A DNA stretch of 23,376 nt from Melaminivora alkalimesophila (GTDB lineage: Bacteria > Pseudomonadota > Gammaproteobacteria > Burkholderiales > Burkholderiaceae_C): positions 1 through 23,376 of the forward strand of contig NZ_ALEE01000473.1 of NCBI RefSeq assembly GCF_000282995.1. The letters run 5' to 3'. The notes under the pieces were generated by a model. The model was not told where the DNA came from and did not search any database. It saw only the letters and a list, made by a program, of their open reading frames with translations. Of the stretch, positions 1 to 7,286 are shown one piece after another. A program made the translations under genes and the position numbers. Position 1 is the stretch's first letter; each line of letters opens with the position of its first letter.

Positions 1-50
1 ACACTCCTGCCGCTACAGTCCAGTCGCCCAACGCCCCTTTGCATCGTTTC

Positions 51-54
51 GGAG
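51..54 (+). promoter_or_regulatory. Ribosome binding site of the Bug-family gene
   Basis: GGAG lies six bases before the ATG at 61 and fixes that start. The bases before it (1-50) hold nothing else that I recognise. Confidence 0.7.
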
Positions 55-60
55 CTTGCC

Positions 61-1047
61 ATGGCCTTCTTTTCCCGCCGCCGCCTGCTGGCCTGCGCCG
101 CAGCAGCCACCGCCCTGCCAGCCACCGTGCCCACGTGGGCGCAGGTGGGCAGCTCCAAGACCCTGCGCGTGCTGGTGGGCTTCCCGCCGGGGGGCGGCAC
201 CGACGTGATCGGGCGCCTGCTGGCCGAAGGGCTGCGCGAGCGGCTCGGCACCAACGTGGTGGTGGAGAACCGCCCCGGCGCGGGTGGCCAGATCGCGGCG
301 CTGGCGCTCAAGAGCGGGCCGGCCGACGGCTCGCTGCTGTTTCTCACGCACGACCACACCATCTCCATCCTGCCGCAGGTGGTCAGGAACGCCGGCTTCG
401 AGCCGGAGCGCGACTTCGTGGCGGCGGGCGGCTTTGCCACCTTCGTGAACGCCTTCGCGGTCTCGCCCGGCACGCCGGCGACGGGCTTTGCGCAGTACGT
501 CGAATGGGTGAAGCGCCAGCAGGGCGGCAAGAGCGCCGTGGGCATTCCCGCGCCGGCTTCCACGCCCGAGTTCCTGGTCAAGCTGCTCGCCCAGCGCCAT
601 GGGCTGGATCTGGTCTCCGCGCCCTACCGCGGCAGCGCGCCGATGATCGCCGACATGCTGGGCAACCAGATCCCGGCCGGCATCGGTTCGGTGCAGGACT
701 TCATCGAGAACCACCGCGCCGGCAAGCTGCGCGTGGTGGCGGTGCTGGGCAACCAGCGCCAGGCGGCGCTGCCGGACGTGCCGACCTTCGCCGAACTGGG
801 CATGGGCGGCTTCGAGGACACGCCTTACTACGGCTTCTACGCCCCGGCCGGCACGCCCGAGGCCTTCCTGACGCGCTTTTCGCAGGCACTGGCGCAGGTG
901 CTGGCCCGGCCGCAGGTGCGCGAGCAGCTCATCGCCATGGGCCTGACGGTGGATTTCATGACGCCAGCGCAGCTGGCCGAGCGCGAGCGCGCCTACACCC
1001 GCGTGTGGAAGCGCATCATCCAGGACAGCGGCTTCACGCCGCAATAA
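61..1047 (+). CDS. Tripartite tricarboxylate transporter substrate-binding protein (Bug family)
   Basis: A 328-residue periplasmic solute receptor of the Bug/TctC family. The N-terminus has SRRRLL followed by an alanine-rich hydrophobic stretch and a likely cleavage site after Ala27 (PTWA-QVG). The double arginine makes Tat export possible, though Sec cannot be excluded. Family hallmarks are the ligand-loop motif FPPGGGTD at about residues 41-48 and VENRPGAGG at about 68-76, and the length is normal for the family. Burkholderiales carry many Bug paralogues, most of them without their own membrane subunits. No TctA or TctB gene is nearby, so this one is an orphan. Bug proteins bind small carboxylates or related compounds, but the ligand cannot be read from sequence. 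GGAG six bases before the ATG supports the start. It lies 86 bases ahead of the macroglobulin gene, with a GC-rich hairpin between them, so the two need not be functionally linked. Confidence 0.93.
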   Translation: MAFFSRRRLLACAAAATALPATVPTWAQVGSSKTLRVLVGFPPGGGTDVIGRLLAEGLRERLGTNVVVENRPGAGGQIAALALKSGPADGSLLFLTHDHTISILPQVVRNAGFEPERDFVAAGGFATFVNAFAVSPGTPATGFAQYVEWVKRQQGGKSAVGIPAPASTPEFLVKLLAQRHGLDLVSAPYRGSAPMIADMLGNQIPAGIGSVQDFIENHRAGKLRVVAVLGNQRQAALPDVPTFAELGMGGFEDTPYYGFYAPAGTPEAFLTRFSQALAQVLARPQVREQLIAMGLTVDFMTPAQLAERERAYTRVWKRIIQDSGFTPQ

Positions 1048-1065
1048 GGCGCTTCGCCATCCCGT

Positions 1066-1087
1066 CCCGGCGGGCAGGGCCGCCGGG
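1066..1087. repeat. GC-rich inverted repeat between the Bug and macroglobulin genes
   Basis: CCCGGCGG (1066-1073) pairs perfectly with CCGCCGGG (1080-1087) across a six-base loop. It begins 19 bases after the Bug stop codon. No T-run follows, so if it ends transcription it is not a classical intrinsic terminator. It could also protect a 3' end or reduce read-through. Confidence 0.5.
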
Positions 1088-1122
1088 GCATGCCTGCACC
1101 GCCGTGCGCGGCGAATCGTGAA

Positions 1123-1130
1123 AGGAAGAG
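1123..1130 (+). promoter_or_regulatory. Ribosome binding site of the macroglobulin gene
   Basis: The purine-rich AGGAAGAG just before the ATG at 1134 is a good Shine-Dalgarno sequence and supports that start. Confidence 0.7.
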
Positions 1131-1133
1131 CGC

Positions 1134-4100
1134 ATGTCCGCTTTCGCCGCATCCCGCACCGCCAGGATCGCCGCCCTCCTGGGCCTGTGGCTCGCTGCCG
1201 TGGGGGCGGCCCAGGCCCTGTCGGTCACCAGCCTCTCGCCGCAGGGCGAGGTGGCGCGCGTGCGCCAGGTGGTGGCGAAGTTCGACGGGCCGGCGGTGCG
1301 CTTCGGCGACCCGCGTGCGCCCGCGCCGTTCACGGTCTCCTGCAGCGATCCGGATGCCGCGCGCGGCACGGCCCGCTGGAACAGCGACCGCGAATGGGTG
1401 CATGAGTTCGCTGCGGACCTGCCCCCGGGCGTGCGCTGCAGCGTGGATGCCGTGCGGGGCTTCCGCTCGGCTTCGGGCGAGCGGCTGTCGGGTGCGCCCA
1501 GTTACCGCTTCCACACGGGAGGGCCCTTCGTGCAGGACGTGCGTCCCGGCACTTGGCAGGACATCGACGAGGAGCAGGCCTTCGTGCTGCGGCTCAACGG
1601 GCCCGCCACCCCGACCAGCCTGGCCGAGCACGTCTGGTGCGTGGCCGACGGCGTGGGCGAGCGCATTCCCGTGCGCCTGATCGAGGGCCAGGCACGCGCG
1701 CAGCTTCTGAAGGCGACCCGCCAGGCCGAAGCCGCCGGCAAGGAGCCCTTGCGCTACGCCACGCTGTCCTGCGCGCGGCGCCTGACGGCCGGCAGCCGCA
1801 TGGAGCTGGTCTACGGCAAGGGCGTGGCCACGCCCAGCGGCATCGCCAGCAGCGTGGAGAAACGCTTCGCCTACCAAGTGCGCAAGCCCTTTGCGGTGGA
1901 GTTCTCCTGCGAGCGCGAGAATGCCCAGGCCGCGTGCCTGCCGATCCGGCCGATGCGCGTGTCCTTCAACGCGCCCGTCCCGGCCAAGCTGGCGCGCGCC
2001 ATTCGCCTGCGGGCTGGCGACCGGGCGCTGGAGCCCCGCATCGAGGGCGAGGAGGACGGCCGCCGCCTGCCGGACGATGCGCCCGTGGAGGGCGTCAGCT
2101 TCCCGCCGCCCCTTGCGGTGCAGGCCCGCTACACGCTGGAGCTCCCCGGGGGGTTCGCGGACGATGCGGGCCGCGCACCGGCCAACGCACAGGATTTCCC
2201 GCTGGCCGTGGCCACGGGCGACATGCCGCCGCTGGCCAAGTTCGCCGCGGCGCCCTTCGGCATCGTGGAGCGTTACGCCGAGGGGCCGGACGGCCCGGCG
2301 CTGCTGCCGGTCACGCTGCGCAACGTGGAGGCGCAGCTGGCCGTGCAGGGCCTGCAGCCGGGCGTGGCCCGGGCCGACGGCAGCAAGGTCCACACCCTGC
2401 AGCCGGAAGGCGACCAGGACATCATCGCCTGGCTGCGCCGCGTGGAGCGCTACGACGGCTTCACCGTCGCGCGCGAGCAGGCGCTGCGCGAGGTGCGCAG
2501 CCCGCTGCCCCAGGCGCTGCAGGACGGCGACCAGGACCGGGTGCAGACCCGCATGCTCTCGCTGCTGCAGGGCCAGCGCGGCGTGACCACGCTGGAGCTG
2601 CCGGCGCCCGCGGCGGGCGATCCACGCCCCTTCGAGGTGGTGGGCATCCCGCTGCCGCCGGGTTTTTCCGTGGTGGAAATCGCCTCGCCCCGCCTGGGCG
2701 CCGCGCTGCTGGACGAAGCGCACGGCGCGCAGCGCACCATGTACGTGCGCACTACCGCGCTGGTCACCAACCTGGGCGTGCACTTCAAGCTGGGGCGCGA
2801 GAACGCCATGGCCTGGGTGACCACCCTGGACAAGGGCCAGCCCGTGGCCGGCGCGCGCGTGCGCGTCTCGTCCTGCGACGGCACGGAGCTGGCCAGCGCG
2901 CTCACCGACGCGCACGGCATCGCGCGCCTGGCGGGCCTGTCGCCCGATGCGCCCACCTGCCAGGGCGAGGACGCGTGGCGCAGCGCCTACTTCGTCAGCG
3001 CACGCGCGGGCGATGACCTCGCCTTTGCCTGGAGCGACTGGCAGCGCGGCATCGAGCCCTGGCGCTTCAACGCGCCGACCAGCAACCAGGCCCAGCGCGA
3101 CGAGGTGGCCCACACCATCTTCGACCGCACGCTGCTGCGCGCGGGCGAGACCGTCTCCATGAAGCACCTGCTGCGCAGCCAGGGCAGCAAGGGTTTCGGA
3201 TTGCCGGACAGCCGGCCCGCGCAGCTGACCATCACCCATGTGGGCAGCGGCCAGGAGTTCACCCAGCCGCTCGCCTGGCGCGCCACCGCCACCGGCGGCC
3301 TGAGCGCCGAGAGCGCATTCCAGGTGCCGCCGGCCGCCAAGCTGGGCTTGTACCAGGTTCGCCTGGGCGGCAACGGGGAAAACCGCCAGGCGCGCTCCTT
3401 CGACAGCGGCAGCTTCCGCGTGGAGGAGTTCCGCCTGCCGGTGCTGGAGGGGCGCATCGCCCCGGTCGGCAAGGACGCGCTGGTGCGCGTGCGCAGCCTG
3501 CCGGTGGACGTGCGGGTGAACTACGTCTCGGGCGGGCCGGCTGCGCGCCTGCCGGTGCGCGTGTCAGCCATGGTGCGCGAGCGCGGCGCGCAATTCGATG
3601 ACTTCGCCGAGTTCAGTTTCCGCGGCCCGCGCAGGCAGGCGCAGGACAGCGACGACGAGGAGCCTGCCGCGCGCGAGGACACGCGCGTCATCGCCGACAA
3701 GCTGGCCCTCACGCTCGACCAGAACGGCGCGGGCCGTCTCACCATCGAGGAGCTGCCGCAGTCGCCCCAGCCGCAGGAGCTGGTGCTGGAGGCCACCTAC
3801 GCCGATCCGAACGGCGAGGTGCAGACGCTGCGCAGCACGCGGCCGCTGTGGCCGGCCGCGGTCATCGCCGGCATCAAGACCGAGGGCTGGGTCTCCAGCG
3901 GCGGGCGGGCGCGCCTGCAGGCGCTGGCGCTGTCGCCCGATGGCAAGGTCCGCGAGGGCGTGCCGCTGGCCGTGCGTGCCATCGCCCGCACCACCACCAC
4001 CAGCCGGAAGCGCATGGTTGGGGGGTTCTACAGCTACGACAACCGCGTGGAGGCGCACGACCTGGGCACGGTCTGCTCCGGCAAGAGCGACAGCCGTGGC

Positions 4101-7100
4101 CTGCTGCTGTGCGACGTGAAGCTGGACAGGCCGGGCGAGATCGAGCTGGTGGCCACTGCGCGCGACAGGGAGGGCAACGAGGCCGAGGCCGCCACGTCGG
4201 TCTGGGTGACGCGCCGCGGCGAGCTGTGGTTCGGCGGCGAGGACCACGACCGCATCGACGTGCTGCCCGAAAGGAAGAGCTATGCGCCCGGCGAGACCGC
4301 CCGGCTGCAGGTGCGCATGCCGTTTCGTTTCGCCACCGCGCTGGTGGCGGTGGAGCGCGAGGGCGTGCTCGACACGCGCGTGGTGCAGCTCAACGGGCAG
4401 GATCCGACCATCGAGCTGAAGATCGAGGAGGGCTGGGCCCCCAATGTGTACGTCAGCGTGCTGGCGCTGCGCGGGCGGCTGCGCGAGGTGCCCTGGTACA
4501 GCTTCTTCACCTGGGGTTTCAAGGCACCGCGCGAGTGGTGGAACGCTTTCCGGCACGAGGGGCGCGAGTACGTCGCCCCCACGGCCATGGTGGATCTGGC
4601 CAAGCCCGCCTACCGCTTCGGCATGGCCGAGTTGAAGGTGGGCGCGGCGGCGCACCAGATCGCCGTGCAGGTGCAGGCGGACCAGGACAGCTACCCCGTG
4701 CGCGGCAAGGCACAGGTCACCATCTCGGCCACGCTGCCGGGCGGCAAGCCCGCCGCCGGCGCGGAAGTCGCGCTGGCCGCCGTGGACGAGGCGCTGCTGG
4801 AGCTCATGCCCAACACCAGCTGGAACCTGCTGGAGGCGATGCTCGCGCGCCGCGCCTGGGGCGTGGAGACTTCCACCGCGCAAATGGAGATCATCGGCCG
4901 GCGCCACTATGGCAAGAAGGCCGTACCGGCAGGCGGCGGCGGCGGGCGGGCGCAGACGCGCGAGCTGCTCGACACGCTGCTGCTGTGGCAGCCGGCGATC
5001 CAGCTCGATGCGCAGGGCCAGGCCAAGGTGACGGTGCCGTTGAACGATGCGTTGACCACCTTCAGGATCGTGGCCGTGGCCGACGCCGGCACCGGTCTGT
5101 TCGGCACCGGCAGCACCCGCATCCGCGCCACGCAGGACCTGCAGATCGTCAGCGGCCTGCCGCCGCTGGTGCGCAGCGGCGACCGGTTCCGTGCCCAGCT
5201 CACGCTGCGCAACACCACCGCCCGGGACATGCAGGTCGAGGTCGCGCCGCGCGCCACGCTGCTGCAGCTGGCGCCGCAACGGGTGGACATCCCGGCGGGG
5301 GAGTCGCGCGAGGTGGGCTGGGAGGTCGCCGTGCCGGATGAGGCGGGTGGCCTGCGCGCCCAGGTGCTCTTGTGGGAGATCGAGGCGCGCGACACGGCCG
5401 GCGGGGCCGACGGCGCGCGCGATGCGCTGAAAGTGAGCCAGCGCGTGGTGCCGGCGGTGCCGGTCACGGTGCAGCAGGCGACGCTCGCGCAGATCGACGG
5501 CAGCCTGCAGCGCGAGGTGGCGCCGCCCGCCGGGGCGCTTGCCGGGCGCGGGGGTGTGGGCCTGGCGCTCACGCCGAAGCTGGCCGAGGGCCTGCCGGGC
5601 GTGCGCGACTGGTGGGCGCGCTACCCCTACACCTGCCTGGAGCAGCAGGCCAGCCGCGCCGTCGGCCTGGGCGATGCCGCGCTGTGGCAGGGCGTCGTTG
5701 CGCGCCTGCCGACCTACCTGGACGAGGACGGGCTGGCGTATTACTTCCCGCCGTCCGCCGGGAACAGCCGCCGCGGCAGCGACACGCTCACGGCCTACCT
5801 GCTGGCCGCCTCGCACGAGGCTTCCAGCCTGCACCCGGAATTCGCGCTGCCGCCCGAGGTGCGCGAGCCCCTGGAGCGGGGGCTCGTCGCCTTTGTCGAA
5901 GGCCGCATCCAGCGCGACTTCTGGAGCCCGCGCAAGGACCTGGACCTGCGCAAGCTGGCGGCCATCGAGGCCCTGTCGCGCCATGGCAAGGCCCAGGCGC
6001 GCATGCTGACCAGCCTGACGATCGCGCCCAACCAGTGGCCCACGCACGCCGTGATCGACTGGGTCAACGTGCTCCAGCGCGTGGACGGCATCCCCGAGCG
6101 CGCGCAGCGCCTGGCCGAGGCCATGCAGATCCTGCGCGCGCGTCTGTCCTGGCAGGGCAGCCGGGCGGTGTTCTCCACCGAGCAGGAAGACAACTGGTGG
6201 TGGCTGATGCAGGGCGGCGACGCCAACATGGCGCGCCTGCTGCTGGCGGTGCTCGACGACCCCGCCTGGCGCGAGGACCTGCCGCGCCTGGTGGGCGGCT
6301 TCATCGCCCGCCAGCAGGGCGGCGCCTGGCACACCACCACCGCGAACCTCTGGGGCGGCCTGGCACTGCAGAAGTTCAGTGCCCGCTTCGAGGCCACGCC
6401 GGTGGCCGGCACCACACGCGCCAGCCTCGGGCAAGCCAGCGCCAGCGTGGACTGGTCGCAGGTGCGCCGCCTGACCAGCGCCGACCCGCAGGGCGCCGCC
6501 CACCAGGGCAGCGCCTTCGGCGCCCCGGCCTCGCCCGGCAACCTGACGGGCAACCGGGTGCTGCTGCCGTGGGGCACGGGCGCGCAGACCCTGGAGGTGA
6601 CGCACCAGGGCCCGGGCAAGCCCTGGCTCACGCTGCAGTCGCTGGCCGCCGTGCCGCTGACTTCGCCCTTCGCGGCGGGTTTTGCCATCCAGAAGAGCGT
6701 GGTGCCCGTCGAGCAGGCCGACAGGAGCCTGCCCGCCGGCCAGTACGCGCGCGGCGACGTGCTGCGCGTGACGCTGGAAGTGACCAGCAGCGCCGACATG
6801 ACCTGGGTGGCGATCACCGATCCCATCCCGGCGGGCGCCACCATCCTGGGCAGCGGCCTGGGCCGGGATTCGGCGATCGCCACCCGGGGCGAGGAGCGCG
6901 AAGGTGCGGGCTGGCCGGCCTACGAGGAGCGCAGCTTCGAGGCCTTCCGCAGCTACTACGAATACCTGCCCAAGGGCAAGGTGATGATGCAGTACACCGT
7001 GCGGCTGAACAACGCGGGCACCTTCCAGCTGCCGCCCAGCCGCGTGGAGGCGCTGTATGCGCCGGAGATGCACGGCATGACCCCGAACGCGGGCGTGACT

Positions 7101-7115
7101 GTCGTGCAACCGTGA
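1134..7115 (+). CDS. Bacterial alpha-2-macroglobulin, thioester-containing, secreted form
   Basis: A 1993-residue periplasmic protease-trap protein. Residues 1-28 form a Sec signal peptide ending AAQA. No cysteine follows the cleavage site, so unlike the lipoprotein YfhM of E. coli it has no lipobox. Many beta-sandwich (MG) domains follow, with an MG2-like segment near residue 664 (DRTLLRAGETVSMKH). The A2M domain, at about 1275-1345, contains LLLWQPAIQLD and DALTTFRIVAVA. The thioester domain contains CLEQ at Cys1501-Gln1504, the Cys-Gln pair that forms the reactive bond in family members. The C-terminus has LPPSRVEALYAPEMHG, typical of the last MG domain. The protein is longer than the 1653-residue E. 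coli YfhM, mostly through N-terminal extension. Several cysteines in the N-terminal half (SCSD, VRCS, WCVA, SCAR, SCERE) could form disulfides. The next gene is pbpC, the usual partner, which suggests joint cell-envelope defence and repair. That role is family knowledge and inference. Confidence 0.93.
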   Translation: MSAFAASRTARIAALLGLWLAAVGAAQALSVTSLSPQGEVARVRQVVAKFDGPAVRFGDPRAPAPFTVSCSDPDAARGTARWNSDREWVHEFAADLPPGVRCSVDAVRGFRSASGERLSGAPSYRFHTGGPFVQDVRPGTWQDIDEEQAFVLRLNGPATPTSLAEHVWCVADGVGERIPVRLIEGQARAQLLKATRQAEAAGKEPLRYATLSCARRLTAGSRMELVYGKGVATPSGIASSVEKRFAYQVRKPFAVEFSCERENAQAACLPIRPMRVSFNAPVPAKLARAIRLRAGDRALEPRIEGEEDGRRLPDDAPVEGVSFPPPLAVQARYTLELPGGFADDAGRAPANAQDFPLAVATGDMPPLAKFAAAPFGIVERYAEGPDGPALLPVTLRNVEAQLAVQGLQPGVARADGSKVHTLQPEGDQDIIAWLRRVERYDGFTVAREQALREVRSPLPQALQDGDQDRVQTRMLSLLQGQRGVTTLELPAPAAGDPRPFEVVGIPLPPGFSVVEIASPRLGAALLDEAHGAQRTMYVRTTALVTNLGVHFKLGRENAMAWVTTLDKGQPVAGARVRVSSCDGTELASALTDAHGIARLAGLSPDAPTCQGEDAWRSAYFVSARAGDDLAFAWSDWQRGIEPWRFNAPTSNQAQRDEVAHTIFDRTLLRAGETVSMKHLLRSQGSKGFGLPDSRPAQLTITHVGSGQEFTQPLAWRATATGGLSAESAFQVPPAAKLGLYQVRLGGNGENRQARSFDSGSFRVEEFRLPVLEGRIAPVGKDALVRVRSLPVDVRVNYVSGGPAARLPVRVSAMVRERGAQFDDFAEFSFRGPRRQAQDSDDEEPAAREDTRVIADKLALTLDQNGAGRLTIEELPQSPQPQELVLEATYADPNGEVQTLRSTRPLWPAAVIAGIKTEGWVSSGGRARLQALALSPDGKVREGVPLAVRAIARTTTTSRKRMVGGFYSYDNRVEAHDLGTVCSGKSDSRGLLLCDVKLDRPGEIELVATARDREGNEAEAATSVWVTRRGELWFGGEDHDRIDVLPERKSYAPGETARLQVRMPFRFATALVAVEREGVLDTRVVQLNGQDPTIELKIEEGWAPNVYVSVLALRGRLREVPWYSFFTWGFKAPREWWNAFRHEGREYVAPTAMVDLAKPAYRFGMAELKVGAAAHQIAVQVQADQDSYPVRGKAQVTISATLPGGKPAAGAEVALAAVDEALLELMPNTSWNLLEAMLARRAWGVETSTAQMEIIGRRHYGKKAVPAGGGGGRAQTRELLDTLLLWQPAIQLDAQGQAKVTVPLNDALTTFRIVAVADAGTGLFGTGSTRIRATQDLQIVSGLPPLVRSGDRFRAQLTLRNTTARDMQVEVAPRATLLQLAPQRVDIPAGESREVGWEVAVPDEAGGLRAQVLLWEIEARDTAGGADGARDALKVSQRVVPAVPVTVQQATLAQIDGSLQREVAPPAGALAGRGGVGLALTPKLAEGLPGVRDWWARYPYTCLEQQASRAVGLGDAALWQGVVARLPTYLDEDGLAYYFPPSAGNSRRGSDTLTAYLLAASHEASSLHPEFALPPEVREPLERGLVAFVEGRIQRDFWSPRKDLDLRKLAAIEALSRHGKAQARMLTSLTIAPNQWPTHAVIDWVNVLQRVDGIPERAQRLAEAMQILRARLSWQGSRAVFSTEQEDNWWWLMQGGDANMARLLLAVLDDPAWREDLPRLVGGFIARQQGGAWHTTTANLWGGLALQKFSARFEATPVAGTTRASLGQASASVDWSQVRRLTSADPQGAAHQGSAFGAPASPGNLTGNRVLLPWGTGAQTLEVTHQGPGKPWLTLQSLAAVPLTSPFAAGFAIQKSVVPVEQADRSLPAGQYARGDVLRVTLEVTSSADMTWVAITDPIPAGATILGSGLGRDSAIATRGEEREGAGWPAYEERSFEAFRSYYEYLPKGKVMMQYTVRLNNAGTFQLPPSRVEALYAPEMHGMTPNAGVTVVQP

Positions 7116-7157
7116 AGGAGGCCCACGCTGGGAGCGCGGCTGCTGTGAAGTGACTCC

Positions 7158-7193
7158 CTGCCGGGCAGGGTGGCGAGGCGCTGCCGGGCAGGG
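7158..7193. repeat. Tandem pair of identical palindromes upstream of pbpC
   Basis: The 13-base sequence CTGCCGGGCAGGG occurs at 7158-7170 and again at 7181-7193. Each copy contains the palindrome CTGCC-G-GGCAG. The two centres are 23 bases apart, about two helical turns, and lie just before a possible -10 at 7204-7209. The arrangement suits a dimeric repressor or activator. A terminator role for the macroglobulin gene is also possible, but no T-run follows. Chance in GC-rich DNA cannot be excluded. Confidence 0.5.
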
Positions 7194-7203
7194 CGTTGGC
7201 CCT

Positions 7204-7209
7204 TAACAT
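7204..7209 (+). promoter_or_regulatory. Possible -10 element for pbpC
   Basis: TAACAT (within TTAACAT) is the only A/T-rich stretch between the macroglobulin and pbpC genes. No convincing -35 lies at the right distance. Transcription from here would start near 7216, about 70 bases before the chosen pbpC start. Confidence 0.25.
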
Positions 7210-7286
7210 GGACCCCCCAGACCTGCGCTTGCCCGTGCGCGTCCTCCTCGCCCGCCTGCCGCAGCTGTCCCCGCCCGTCCTCGTCG

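Noticed and set aside
993..3239. 748-codon minus-strand frame opposite the Bug/macroglobulin genes
   Set aside because: It spans two unrelated plus-strand genes and has no motif, so it is a shadow frame.
3564..7109. 1181-codon minus-strand frame opposite the macroglobulin gene
   Set aside because: It shows the same GC-bias effect, with His/Arg/Gly-rich composition and no motif. The plus-strand protein has clear family motifs throughout.
7170..7286. N-terminal extension of pbpC from the ATG at 7170
   Set aside because: It would add 39 Arg/Cys/Pro-rich residues before a normal signal/anchor and would run across the possible operator and promoter.
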